Assembly (NCBI GenBank): GCA_963383645.1
Contig: OY726560.1
Location: 148,247,052-148,311,051 of the forward strand
DNA: 64,000 nt
Direction of reading: 5' to 3'
Source: Muscardinus avellanarius
Lineage: Eukaryota > Chordata > Mammalia > Rodentia > Gliridae
Shown here: in pieces, positions 23,420-36,173 of the stretch
Position numbering within the stretch: the first letter of the stretch is position 1
How the letters are laid out: every line of letters starts with the position of its first letter
Translations under genes and position numbers: made by a program
Notes under the pieces: model-generated
Told to the model about the DNA's origin: nothing
Database searches by the model: none
Seen by the model: the letters and a program-made list of their open reading frames with translations, nothing else

Positions 23420-26400
23420 TAGGACTCTTCAAATGATGGGATTGTTCCCCCAACTGCCATCTGTTTAACCTAACCCAATTTGGTTGAAGAAACCAGAGGA
23501 TGGCCAGCTTTTAATCTGCAAGCTAGAAAGGGAACCCTTGGGCCTTTTTGAAGCATCTACCATGAAGGATAACTCCAGCTGGACAACAGAGCATCCCTGA
23601 CAGTCTAGTTCATCATGGGTCCCCAGCTAGAGGCAGAGAAAGTAGCCATTCTGAAGCCTTGGTGTGAAGGTGTTTCCTGGGCCCCCATGATAACCCCAGC
23701 ATCTCTCCTATACCAGAACATGTTCATGGTGGAGGAGGTGAACTGCATCTGTGTGGACTGGAAGAAGGGCTCACAAACCACCTACACTCAGGCTGCCAAC
23801 AACGTGCAGGTGGTAGGCGCACAGGTGGCCCAGATGCTCAACATCCTCTCGGTGAGTGGGCTGGTGCGGGGAGCAGGGCTGATGTTGGGCAGAGGTGCAC
23901 CTGGGAGTTTCAGATAAAAGGAGAAATGCAAAGAGGTGGTATCACGCTTCAGATCTTACTTCTGGAACTCTGAACGCTGCCTTCATCACACTCCAGGAAA
24001 AGACAGAAATAACAGCTAACACTTAGTAGGCAGGAATTTTAATAGCATCTTCAAATTACAGACAAGAAAACCGAGGCTCAGAAAGATTGACTAGTTTTCC
24101 CAAATAATTATATAGGAGGTGAGTAAAAGAGTTGTCTTGGGGTACAAACCACCTAGCTCCAGTGGCAATCTGTCTCACTGGTGAGCTCCCTTGGAGGCTA
24201 ACATGGCATCCCTGGGAAAACCAAATGGAACCAAAGGACCGGATGTGCTATCGTCACGTACCAACTTCATCACCCTGTGACTGTGGGTCCTAGTGATGAG
24301 GGGAAGTTTCTCCTGCCATAATCATTTCAGTTGTCTCTTCCTACCCTGGTCTTTCTTGTTAGCTAAAATTTTAAGCCTTTTATTCTTTAAATTAATGTAG
24401 TAATTTTTCATGGCTATTTTCTATACCTGATAGAGATTCCAGCCATTTCTTTCTTATAGCCAATGAGTCTACAAAGAAACAGTTGGTTCTAACTACTGTA
24501 AAAATCAAAATTCATGGTGTTTATACAAGAGGCTTAGAGACCAGTGACTGAGGTGTATTTAGATGAACATCTCTGAGATCAAAATGTATAAATGATCACT
24601 TTATTTCCTTTGTTTATTGACACTAATATTTTTGGAGCATGATTTCAGGAGCATTCAAAGGGAGTAATGAAGGTAGATGAGGTCCTAGGCCCTCAAGGAG
24701 CTTCCGGGGAAGAAGTGCAATAGAGTGTGGTGTATTAAAGGGTTCTGATGGGGAGAGTACAGGTGTCTTGGGAGTGTATGGGGACAGCAAATCCAGAGTG
24801 GTGTGGGTGAAGAGGACATATTTGAGAACCTGAAAACTCAATGAAGGGTTTGGCTGGAGAAGATTCCAGAAAAATTGCTGTTGAGTAGAGAAAGCTCCAA
24901 GGCTCTCATAATGAGTTGAATATCAATCCAGAGGGCAAGTGGATGTGTGGAAGGTTTCTGGCAGAAGAGCAACACCATCGGGTTGGCTTGTAAGGAAAAC
25001 CAGAGCATAGAAAAGTCCTGAAAGTACAATCTCTTCCCTCCAGACAAACTACAACTACTCACCTTCCCAAGTCCACCTCATCGGCCATAGCCTGGGAGCC
25101 CATGTGGCTGGAGAGGCTGGGAAAAGGACCCCAGGCTTGGGCAGGATTACTGGTAAGGCCCTGGGTCAAGGCCCAATGATCTTCCCCTGCAACTTAGCCT
25201 AGAGCTGCCCTGGAGGAGGCTGTTTCCTTAGGCTGCAGCAGGGCTGAGTGCAGTCTTCACAGGGCGTTTTAGGAAATCCTCTAGAGGCTCAGGCACCACT
25301 GCTATGGCAAGGAAGGCTCTGTTCTCCTCGGCTTCTTCCACCTGCATCCCAGTCACTCCTCTCTAGAGCCACGTTTGCTAGGGACGGGGGTCACTCAGAA
25401 GCACTGGGCACCCAGTAAAATGCAGAGTAAGGCAAGTAGGAACATGAGCAAATAAAACTAAAAGGGGACCGCGCTGTTTGTCCTTTTTCCCTTTTTTCTT
25501 TGAAGTCCAGGAGAGAAGAACCTGAAAATTGTGCTTTCTGCTTTCTCTGCTAGTGAGAGTAACTGCCACCATTACTGCCAAAGCAGCCTTTGCACCCCAG
25601 CAAAACCTTTGAATTATAACACACTATAGCTATATAATAATATTGATGCTATTATAATTATGATGGTAAACATAGATTAAGTAGCAGGTCATTCCAAATA
25701 CTGCACAAAGGGCTTTGTACTTTCTCATTTAATTCTCAGGACTGAAGAAAGAGGCTCTGAGAAACAAGTAACTTGCCCAAGGTCATACAACTGCTCAGAT
25801 ATCCTGATGTTTGACTCAAACAACTATCTACCTTTAATAGAAATCTCTCTGCATGATGAGTAGATGACTACATTTATATTCATACATTTCCAGTTACTCT
25901 GACCAAACCTTCAAAGAAGCTATTAAGAAATACAGGACCCCTGCCAAGAAGAAAATATGATTAAAAGGAAATAATAATTAATATTTGACTTAAAACACTC
26001 ATGACTATGTACCAGGAACTCTGCTAAATGCATCACTTTAACCCATTTCATCTGTAACAACTCTATATCATCACTTTCATTTATAGAATGGGAAAACTGA
26101 GGAACAAGAAGGCTACGTGTTTTGCTTAAGGTCATGCAACGTACCAAAAATATAGCTGAGTACAGGTTTAGAGCCAGATGACCTAGTTCAAGAATCTATA
26201 TGCTTAACTATAAGAGAAAGAAAAATGAGAATGCTGATGAAGAAAGATATATGCATAAATGAAAGAATCTGATGTGGAAAGAAATTCTCATTCAAACGAA
26301 ATCTAAATTCTCTTGCTCATCTGTCCTCCTAGATCCATGCCTCTTATAATGAGCAACATTGAGACTTAATGTCCCCAAACTCAGCACTCAGAGTCATGGC

Positions 26401-29400
26401 TTTGAGTTGGGTAATGCAAAGCCTGGCAATGCACACCTCTGTCCTTCTGGCACCAACGGTCAGGCCTGTTACCCTACACTGCTGACCACCTTTGTAGGAC
26501 TGGATCCCGTAGAAGCAAGTTTCGAAGGCACTCCCGAAGAGGTTCGACTCGATCCTTCTGATGCCAGCTTTGTTGATGTGATCCACACAGATGCTGCACC
26601 CTTGATCCCCTTCTTAGGTGAGTCCCACAGTCCCCCAGCTGCAGTCATGTGTGGTGGGCTTACTAACCACTAGAGCCCCATGTTACAAAACGCTCATTGC
26701 TATACCAAACATTTCAGGGTTTGGAACAAACCAAATGATGGGTCACCTTGACTTCTTCCCCAATGGAGGAGAGAACATGCCAGGATGCAAGAAGAATGCC
26801 CTATCACAGATTGTGGACCTAGATGGCATCTGGTCAGGTAAAGCCACCCTGGGGCCAGGCAGGGGCATGGTCAGGGGGTACACCCTTTCCCTGGGGTGGG
26901 AATTGCTCACCATTGCAAATCGTAGCAGTGAAAACACACCTTCCTTTAAAAATATACAATTCTCCTTTCTGGACCCTATTTCTAAAAAATATAGCTATAT
27001 ATTTGTTATATCTGAACCTTACTGATTTTCTGTTTTCTTAACACATTGTTGTAGATATCCTAGAGTCTATGAGCAGCAAAGAATCACAAAACCGTTGCTT
27101 AAAGCTGTAGCTCTACCTAAGAATCGACTGGTAGCTACCTAACACAGAAAGGAAATGTCATAAGAGCAACCACCCTGACTCTGCCTAAGTGAATTTCCTG
27201 CCAGCTCTCCCTTGGGAGTCAGTGATATGGTTCAAACTGGTGCTGGCTTTGTAATATCTAGGTGATACCATACCTGGCTGTGACTTTGGGTACTTCTGAC
27301 CTCATCCTGGGTCACAGAAAGGCGTGAAGGTTAGAGGGATGGGCTCAAGCACTAGATGGGCTTGGGTTTCATTACAGTTCTCCCACTTCTGAGCTGAAAT
27401 CTATCTGTAATTGATGGCTATTTCTGTAAAGAGGGATAATGTGGTGCTCCCTCCTAGAAAATGCGAGACTCACATGGACAGTGCATCTAAAGGGATCAGA
27501 AAACTGCCCGGCACATCCACAGTCCCTCTATATGCCCACTGTCATTATGTGACTGGCTTTTGAATTTAACACAGATTTCTGAGAATATGGTCTCACTTTG
27601 AAATCATCCCACTTGGCAAGAGCTGCAGGGAAGCCATCATAGCCCACACCTCAACTGTCTGTTGAGACTTCCTCCCTTGTCTCCCCAGGAACCCGTGACT
27701 TTGTGGCTTGCAATCACCTAAGAAGCTACAAGTATTACTCGGACAGCATCCTCAGTCCTGATGGGTTTGCTGCGTACCCCTGCACTTCCTACAAGGACTT
27801 CGAGTCTGTAAGCTCTTGTCCCACCATGAGCAAAGGGCACCATCAACTGTGGGTTTGTGGTTCTGCTGAGTTTGGGGTTTGCCATACCTTCTTACTGCAG
27901 GCTTTGCATTGCCCCACCATTTTCATGATTCTTTTGGGAAAAAAGGAAAAAAGAAATAAATTTGAGAAAGGAGATGGCAAAACTTCTAGAGCAGTGAAAT
28001 TGTGTGGGAGAGGAAGTCTGGGAAGTCAGAGAGAAGAGAAAATCCAAGCCAGGTGAGGCAACACTCACCTTTAATCCCAGTACTTGGGAGACTGAGACAG
28101 AAAGATCACAGGTTCAAAGCCAGCCTCAGCAATTTAGTGAGACTCTCGGCAACTTAGCCTGACCCTGCTTCAGAACAAAAAATAAAAGGACTGGGGATGT
28201 ATGTAGCTTGGAGGTAGAATGCCCCTGGGTTCAATCCCCAGTACAAGAATATGGAAGAGTCGGGGTAGTGGTGAGAAAGAAATCTATATCTACAAGATCT
28301 ACAGAGGCTTCCAGCAGGAAGCCACTTTGGAATCTGGCTTGCAAGGTGACAGAGATTAGAAGGGAGAGAAGATGGGTTTCTGGAAAGGGCAGAGAATGTA
28401 TCAAAGAATATGTGAGAGAAATATCTGTCTACCAGGGAGATGGAAAATGGGTATGGAGTCCTCTGTGCCAGACTGGCAGTGGTACACCGGAGCCTGCTTT
28501 CTGGCTTTCCAGAGCCAGTGTGAGCATCCCTTTCCCAACTCCACATCCAACAACATCATGCTGACAGCCTGAAATTGATGAAAATCAGAGTACTCACGCC
28601 ACAGACAGCAGTAAACCCAACAACTGGGGTGTTTTGTCCCAGAGATCCTCTGCTAATCACTTAACAGCCCCCTAACAAAAGTACAATTGACTTACTCTGA
28701 ACTCAAGGCACTGGTATGTCTTAAAGCTCCACAGATCATTTTAATGTGTTCCTCTGTTTCAACCCCCTTCCTGTTATGGATGAGGATGGTGGGGCTGTAG
28801 GGAACTGAGCATCAGCGGTCCCATGGAGATCAGCCCTAAGAAGACAGATTCTGTTTCCTCTCACTAGAACAAGTGCTTTCCCTGTCCAGACGAAGGGTGC
28901 CCGCAAATGGGTCACTATGCTGATAAATTTGCTGGCAGAACAAGTTCGGAGCAGCAGAAATTCTTCTTGAACACAGGAAATGCCAAGAGTTTTGCACGTA
29001 AGTTGCCCTTTGACCACTTGTCCAGTTTCTCTTACGTGACAGGGGTTCACCTCTAACCTGAAATATCTGTGGACATATTTTAGTCATCTTAGAAAAGGGT
29101 AGACCTGCCCAAACTAAGCAAGTTAAGACTCAGCTGAGGATTTTGAAAGAGCCTACATTTCTTCCATTCCATATCTATGGCATGAGATGAGAAGGAGAAT
29201 AAAATAATGAATAGGACGGGGGGTGCAGTTGGCATGGCTTTGCGCACGATTCGCTGTTCTTTTTTTTTAAAGATTGTGTCAAACACACCTGTTTATTCAG
29301 TCAACAAACTCATTTGGTACCAGCTCTTTGCCAAGCTGGGCCTTCAAGGAATTCAACTCTACTCTCCCTGACTTCCTTCTCGGTCTGTGCACTTCACAAG

Positions 29401-31992
29401 CTCAGGGGCTTCCTCTATGGTAGAGTAGGGGTGGGAGCCAGCGGAAGGGGTGATTTATTTCAAAACATGCTGAGTGGACTAGAACATGGAATTGAATCGA
29501 GGTCTGTGGGGTAGAGATTGAGCAAGTTGGCACCACTTTGTGATAAGCAGCTGGATGACAGTTCCATGAGACAAAAAAACAGAGGCTGTGTACTTCTACA
29601 AATATATAAGAGTAACGTATGTCTTAGTTTTTAAAGTCAGGTGTATTGAGGTATAATTTATATATAGCAAAATACATCCTTTCTAGTATATGGTTCTATA
29701 AGTTTTGACAGATGAACAGATGGGTAGCTCCTTCTACTATCAACATTCAGAACAGTTCCATCACTATGAATATGTTATTTTTTGTAAAAAGATATAGGTT
29801 AATCAATCCTCCCACCAATGTAGTGATACATGAAATGCCCATATTTTAACAACAACAAAGTAAACATTCAAAAACCATGCGTTTCATTCCTCAACCAACA
29901 TTTATTTATGGGCCACAGCTAAGAGCTTCAAGACACTGGGGACACAGGGATGAGTAAGACACTCCACTCGTGAAATTTATAATCAGCAGAGAAGATGGAA
30001 ACTACACAAACACAAGTGTGTTGGGCTTGGCAGTTTGCTGCTGTGGCATTAAGGGACAGGATAGGGGACCTCGTCCTGACTGGAGGGAGGGACAGGGACA
30101 AAATCTCTGAGGACATGAAAAATGAGAAGAAGCTAGGCAAAGAGGTATGCACGTGTGTGTGTGTACATAAGTGTGTATGTACACATATATGTGTACATGT
30201 GTGGGTGTGTGGAGGAATGTGTACATGCATGACTTTGTGTATGTGTGTTTATATATGTGTGTGTATTGAGTGTGGGTATGCTTGTTTCTGTGTGTTTGCA
30301 TTTATGTGTATGTGCATACATGGCAATATGTATGTGGTTTACGCGCGTGTGTGTGTGTTTGTGTGTGTGTGTGTGTAGGTGTGTGCATGTACACACAGGC
30401 ACTGGGAGAGCACTCGAGATATAAACCTGGATGACAACGGCCCTGTCACTGCTCAGGGCTGCAGCTTCCTGGGGCCTTGGGGATGCAGTGCTGAGACACA
30501 GACCCCGGCCTGAGGTGCCATCAGTCTGCACTCCTGAGCCACCTTCCGACACATGGCTTGGAGCACTCATTGCTCCTCTCACCTTAGCCCACAGCAGGGC
30601 CACTGCAGGGCAGAGCTGTCCTGCAGGACTTTCCGCAGTGATGGGCATGGTCTTCTCTGTAATGCAGCTAGTGTCACTGAATAACTAAATTTTTAATTTC
30701 CCTTCCTTTGAATTTAAATGTTAAGCAGCCCTCTATGGCCAGCGGTCCCTTTGCTGGGCAGTGCAGGGCTAGAGGGGGCCCTGCTAGATTAACACTTTCC
30801 TAGAAGGCCTAGTTTGAGGTGTGGACTAATGGCCCCTATGTAAGAGATGGTGGCAGAAACCTGGGACTTGTGTCATCTATTTTGTGTATGTATGAACCAA
30901 ACTCTTGTGTGCTCTATGCAGGCTGGAGATATGGGGTTTCTGTGACCCTGTCTGGAAAAACAGTCACTGGTCAGGTCAACATTGCTTTGTTTGGAAATAA
31001 TGGAAACACTCACCAGTACAGTATCTTCAGGTAAGTCCTGATTTAACTGCTTATCTCTCTGAAGCATGACCTTCAAATCATGTGCTAAATGCTTATATCA
31101 TCTCTTTAAATATCAGTGGGTTTTGAATTCATTTTTATGTGCTGACTTTAATTTCAGACTTCCGATAATAATTTTTCTTTTCCCTAACCTAAATCCACCC
31201 ATTAAGTTCTCTCAATAGATCAGATTTTTTAAAATATATATTATCCTAGAGATCCTGTTCTCTGATTACCACAATAACATATGTGTTAAATTAAGTGGAT
31301 AACTTGTTATTGTACAAATAAATGTTCCAGAAAAATGATATGAAGGAGTTTTATCACTTTCTATAGAAAACTTTTGAGGAGAAATTAGCCTCAGTTTAAA
31401 AAGAGAATCCTAGAATAATAATTTGAGACTGCCAGCATAAAGCAAGGTTTTCCATCTCCCCATCCTTTCCTTGAGGATTAATTTGGGAGAAGGCTGTTTA
31501 TTCATGTAAGGTAGAACAGAACGGCCCTGTCTACTATGCTCATTAGAATGCAGTTCGATGAACAAGAACATTTCTACTTCTCCGTTTCCAGGGGGATTAT
31601 GAAGACGGGATCTACCTACTCCAACGAGTTTGATGCTGAGCTTGATGTTGGAACAATCGAGAAAGTCAAGTTTCTTTGGAACAACCACGTGGTAAACCCC
31701 ACTTTCCCCAGAGTGGGTGCAGCCAAGATCACCGTGCAAAAAGGAGAGGGAAAGACAGTGTAAGTATTTTGGCTGGCTTGTGTCTCAGGGCATCTGCAGA
31801 GATTCGTGTCTGTAAGAAAAATTCACCCCCAGAAAGTCAGCTATGGTCAGGCTAGAAAATCTGCCCAACTATGACACTTTCTCCCCAGGCAGATAGGCAG
31901 TTGGCAAAGTGCAGGAGGTATCTCTTTGAGGTACATTTGACAGGTGTGTTCAGCACTGTCTGTGGAGATGTGGAAACCATGCCCAGGGACAC

Positions 31993-32061
<69 letters not shown>

Positions 32062-35000
32062 AAGAAGAAGAAGAAGAAGAAGAAGGAGGAGGAGGAGGAG
32101 GAGGAGGAGGAGGAGGAGGAGGAGGAGGAGAGGAGGAGAGGGAGGAGAGGGAGGAGAGGGAGGAGGAGAGAGAGGAGAGGGAGGAGAGGGAGGAGAGGGA
32201 GGAGAGAGAGGAGAGAGAGGAGAGAGAGGAGAGAGAGGAGAGAGAGGAGAGAGAGGAGAGAGAGGAGAGAGAGAGGGGGGAGGAGGGAGGGAGGGAGAGA
32301 GAAGTGAGGAATCCATTTGTGAAGGTTATAGGTTTTAAGCATGGGCTGGAGAGCAGCCACAGTTGTGAAGAGACGAGGATGAGTGGCATTTCAAGGCAGA
32401 TAAAGGAAAGAAGGGAATCAGGTTTAGGAAAAGAGAAGATCAGAAATAGGAGAGAGGAGCACTGAGCTGGCAGTATGCGTGAGGTCACATCTGACCTGTG
32501 TGCTCCCTGGCTTTGTTCTGAGTAGGCACCGAGCCTGGAGTAGAAAACTGAGGCCACCAGAGGCGAGGGTGGTAGTAATCACAGGTGGGCAGAGACAGCT
32601 CGACCCCAACTCCGGCCAGCAGAACTTTCCTGGTGTGGCTTTGAAGAGAGGGGATTGGGATTCTCAGGTACCGGGATCCAACAGAACCATGGAACTCAGA
32701 ACCTGGGCAGGGTCCCCCCTTCATATGGGAAGGAGGGCTGATAGGGAGGCATGGGGTGACCCTCTGAGGTCCGCCCTATCCTGAGGAGACTAAAGGACAG
32801 TAAGGCTGGCCCAACCAGTGGTCAGAAGAACTGGGAGTCCTGGAGGAGGCCAGGCCCAGCAATAGAGGCCTGTGCAGCAGCAGGCACAGCCAGAGCCGCC
32901 CCTCCCGGCCCGCTGCAGGACAGGGCCTCTCAAGTCAACTCCCAGGCACTATCCCTAGCCTGTCGGGGAGTTTCCCACGACCTAGATTCTGGGACTGTGT
33001 GGCTAAAAGCAGGTCAGAAGAAGGTGATATCTTTGGAATCTTAAAAATAATAGGTGTTCCCAAGAAAGTTCTTGCAGGTAAGAAATACGAAACCAATGCA
33101 GCCAGGCAAAGATACCTTTCAGGTTTCTAAGGAAAGGCCCAACCCTTCAGAACTTTCTAGAAATGGAGCAGTTGTAGTTGAAGCCACCTCTGAGGCCCTA
33201 GGCTGAGGCCACCAGTGGCTGAGCGCCACCTCCCTCCCCTGTGACACCACAGAGAATTTTTAGAGGAGCTGGAAGTTGAGTGTCCAATTGTTAAAATATA
33301 GGAAAGTCAAAGCAAGCTTCAGATCTCATTAATTGGCTGGAGGAATAAAAAAGAAGCAATCAGTCAAATCGCTCAGATATTTGGTATTATTAAAGCAGTC
33401 AGTTGCCAGCTATGGTGGCATATGTCTATAATCTCAGTGCTTGGGAGGCTGAGACAGGAAGATTGCAAGTTCAAAATCAGCCTCAGCAACTTAAGACCCT
33501 GTTTCAAATTTTCAAAAAATTAAGGGTTGGGGTTTGTAGCTCAGAGATTGAATACTTCTGGGTTTAATCCCCAGTACAAAAAAAAAAAAAAAAGGCCAGT
33601 GACACTTTTTAAAAATAACACTAATAATTGCAAAGCTAAGGAAAATCAAGATTATAATTCATCCTCTTGGGTCCCCCTCAGATGTTGTAATCACCCTACT
33701 GGGGATTCTGGTGCTACCCAGGAACCTGGGGTCTAGAATTCCCTCTAGAGACAGGAGACCAAAAGGAAACATAGCTCTCCCCATCCATCCCCCCTGCCAT
33801 TAACTACCCACTGTACATGTGCCTTTATAAATGGCTATAGTAAGTACCATCCTAGGCCTGGAGAGTACTAGAGGATGCAAAGACAGAGGCTACTGTCAGG
33901 AGCTTACAACTTTACTGAGAAAAAAAATCAGACTGGAGGTACACACAGAAGGTCACAGGACCGAGTAAAGAACTCACCGTGAGGGATGTCAAAAGACAGA
34001 TGCCCAGGAGGAGAGGGTGTGGGCGAAGGACTCACAGGCTGCAGAGGTGTTTGGCGAAGAGGAAGGGTAGGAGCAGAAGCAGCAGGCATGGGCGCATGTG
34101 GGACAGGAAGAGGCCAGGCCACTGAGCCAGGGCTCAAGGTGCAGGGGTTGCCAAGTTAGAGCTTTTAGGAAAACAAATTCCAGAGAGAAGGTGGTAGGGA
34201 GGCTGATGGGAAGTGAGACACTTTAGACACAAAGGTGGTGAGGCTGGAGAGCGGCCCTCAGCCCTGGGCTCCTGAAGAAGCACAGTAATGACCACTTATG
34301 TCTGCATGGTTTTGTGTTCATTAAAAACCTTCTTTTGCTCATTGTCATGAATGTTGTGTTGTCATGGGGTTCTCATTAACCAGGAGAAGGAGCGAATAAA
34401 GACACAATCAGTGACAAGCTCTGTATCCCCAAGAGAAGATGGAAGGGGCATGGGGAACCCAGGGGAAAGTCAAGACTGGGACCCCAGATCTGGAAGACTA
34501 GGTCAAGGGAGGTTTAATATTGACCTTGCCATCAAAACTGTGGACTTGGTTCTTCCTCTTATTAGCTGAGAGCCCCCTGTGCCTCAGTTTCCCCTTTGGT
34601 GAAGCAGGACTAATGACAGGCCATCCTCAGATGGGTGGTGAGGGTGGAATTCACCCAAAAAAAAATCATTCAGCATCCTAGCCTGCAGCTACTAAGAGCT
34701 ACTGAGCCACTGAGAGCTCAGGATATGGCAGCTGCCCTCCAGTTCAGTTAGGTCCCAAGAATGAAAGAATCATGAGTGTCCCCATATTAACCAGTCCACT
34801 GTGCTCACAGAGGTCTGCCATGTACCGACAAGGGTGAAGAAAGGGAGGCCCCTGCCCTGGGGGTCAGAGGCAAGTCACACCCAGGTCCCAGAGACCCAGG
34901 CCACTCCAGAGCAACAGCAGACCCTGACCAGGGTCCCAGCCTGGAAGCCAAATCCTCACCCTTTCCTGCCTTCTGAATCAGGAATCAGCATGAGCCTTTG

Positions 35001-35148
35001 CTCAAAACCTCAGGCCCTCATCCAATGACGCCCAGACACCTAACAGGCATTCATTTTTCTCCCCAGGTACAACTTCTGTAGCAAAGACACTGTGAGAGAA
35101 GATGTTCTGCTGACTCTCAAGCCCTGTGAAACTCCAGACGCAATATGA
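20805..35148 (+). CDS. PNLIPRP1: Pancreatic lipase-related protein 1 (12 coding exons)
   Basis: Exons: 20805-20853, 21375-21529, 22000-22125, 23717-23851, 25044-25152, 26498-26617, 26718-26837, 27689-27807, 28868-28997, 30922-31030, 31592-31759, 35067-35148; all junctions are GT-AG and in phase, giving 473 aa. Residues 1-17 are a signal peptide. The hydrolase domain has the GHSLG elbow with Ser171, Asp194 and His281 as triad; the C-terminal PLAT domain spans about residues 355-467. Secreted acinar protein. Residues after the catalytic Asp (GLDPVEASF) keep the Val/Ala pair that family studies link to lack of lipase activity, so it is probably a near-inactive colipase-binding homologue. The frame runs six codons past the usual final Cys before TGA. 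PNLIPRP1 is chosen over PNLIP by its IEASNF, VEEVNC and Val/Ala signatures. Confidence 0.96.
22455..22600 (+). mobile_element. Degraded SINE fragment in PNLIPRP1 intron 4
   Basis: ID-type right half with an AAATAAATAAAT expansion, then a GAAA repeat tail. Confidence 0.55.
22776..22980 (-). mobile_element. Young-subfamily SINE in PNLIPRP1 intron 4
   Basis: Reverse full-length copy. The target-site duplication CAGTGTGAYTATATTTTT flanks it, with one mismatch. Confidence 0.88.
23196..23417 (+). mobile_element. SINE with (AC)n tail in PNLIPRP1 intron 4
   Basis: Forward dimeric SINE whose tail is an AC microsatellite (about 23371-23417). AGACTCTT before it and AGGACTCTT after it form the probable target-site duplication. 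Confidence 0.82.
24010..24160 (+). mobile_element. MIR-like fragment (intron 5 of PNLIPRP1)
   Basis: ATTACAGACAAGAAAACCGAGGCTCAGAAAG-type core, characteristic of the ancient MIR SINE. Confidence 0.6.
25670..26190 (+). mobile_element. Two MIR copies (intron 6 of PNLIPRP1)
   Basis: MIR-like cores at about 25670-25810 (the AACTTGCCCAAGGTCATAC part) and about 25990-26190 (TGTACCAGGAACTCTGCTAA through GGGAAAACTGAGG). Both are in + orientation and diverged. Confidence 0.7.
28046..28246 (+). mobile_element. B1/ID-type SINE (intron 9 of PNLIPRP1)
   Basis: Forward older-subfamily dimeric SINE, ending in the CCCCTGGGTTCAATCCCCAG block. Confidence 0.85.
29635..29800. mobile_element. Old L1-type fragment (intron 10 of PNLIPRP1)
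   Basis: GTATTGAGGTATAATTTATAT, then the TATAAGTTTTGACAGATG and CATTCAGAACAG blocks, resemble an old L1M-type piece. The subfamily is not assignable by eye. Confidence 0.5.
30143..30410 (+). repeat. TG-rich imperfect repeat (intron 10 of PNLIPRP1)
   Basis: About 270 bases of alternating purine-pyrimidine TG-rich sequence interrupted by TATG and CATG units, with a pure GT run near 30360. Long open frames over it are Cys/Val low-complexity artefacts. Confidence 0.85.
31997..32300 (+). repeat. 300-bp pure purine tract: (GA)n (GAA)n (GGA)n
   Basis: It lies in intron 12 of PNLIPRP1. A GA run (to about 32056) is followed by GAA units (to about 32085), GGA units (to about 32130) and GGAGA/GAGGA patterns to about 32300. 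It is open in all frames and non-coding. Confidence 0.95.
33407..33595 (+). mobile_element. B1/ID-type SINE (intron 12 of PNLIPRP1)
   Basis: Forward, diverged dimeric SINE with a poly(A) tail. Confidence 0.82.
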
Positions 35149-35163
35149 GCTCTTGTTAACACC

Positions 35164-35169
35164 AATAAA
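35164..35169 (+). promoter_or_regulatory. PNLIPRP1: Poly(A) signal of PNLIPRP1
   Basis: AATAAA 16 bases after the stop codon, giving a very short 3' UTR as is usual for pancreatic lipase genes. Confidence 0.88.
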
Positions 35170-35994
35170 ATTCACTGCTGCATCTATCCGCACATTTGTC
35201 CGTCTCAAATGTCAGCTGCTGCCACCTGTAGGGACATCTGGGAAATGCACATTTAGAAATGCCAGGTGCATACCTGGGTCTTTTGCCATTGCTTTTTATC
35301 ACAGGCCACTTTTTCCCAGCTTCCTTGGTCCTGTGCTGTCGTCTCTTTCCCTGAAGGGTGAGAGTGATGAGGGGCCTTGGCAGAGCCATAGTCCTGGCCC
35401 CTTGTCTTACAGCAAGAAGCTAAGACTCAGAGCTTGGAGTTTAGTTGGCTATACAGACTCCCAGGGTATGGTACTGCCCCAGCAGGACTGAAGGTGGCGC
35501 TCTGATTTCACTCTCAGAGCCGTCCCCAAAAGGCCTTGGGCTGACCTGGCCTCTTGGCAAGTGAAAGCTTTGGCGGGACACCGAGGTTGGCCCGGTTCTT
35601 GGTGCATCTAGAGGCTGCGGTGGGCACATGTACACAGACCCCAGGCTTCCAGCTGCACCAGGCACTGAGGCTGCCCCAGGGCCCTCTCTCCATCTTCCAG
35701 GTAGAGGCTGATCGAGGACAAGCCAGGACCTTGATGAAGGGTCAGGCGGTGGGTTCTGAGGAGTGCTCAGTATACAGCACACAGTGCATAGCTGGGGCAG
35801 AATTTCTGTCCTCTAATTGGCTGGGACTACTGGGAACCCTCAGCCAATCAGGCATTGCTAAGGGCCCTACCCATACTGAACTTGAGCAGGTGACCCAGCC
35901 TGGGCTAAGATAGTCTGAGCAGGTCACTATATCCTGAGAGGGGGTACCCTCTTGGCCCCCAGGTCTCACAGTGACAATGACCCAGCTTCTGTTT

Positions 35995-36173
35995 CTTTTT
36001 TCTTTCGGTACTAAAGATTGAACCCAGGAACATTCTACCTCCAAGTTCCTCCACTCCTTTTCAGTTTGAAACAGACTCTTGCTAAGTTGCTGAGGCTGGC
36101 CTTGAACCTGTAATCCTCCTGTCTCAGTCTCCCAAGTACTGGGGTTACAGGCATATACCACTATGATTGGCTC
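35995..36173 (-). mobile_element. B1/ID-type SINE
   Basis: Reverse older-subfamily copy. Confidence 0.82.

Noticed and set aside
23615..23917. Frames longer than the lipase exons (for example around exon 5 of PNLIPRP1)
   Set aside because: They are genuine exons read through into introns; the splice sites define the coding ends.
29995..30648. Overlapping open frames of 127-171 codons rich in Cys/Val or His/Thr
   Set aside because: They cover the TG-rich repeat; no family resemblance.
31847..32557. Open frame of 236 codons on the minus strand
   Set aside because: It runs through the pure purine tract and is open in every frame; low-complexity Ser/Leu/Pro artefact.
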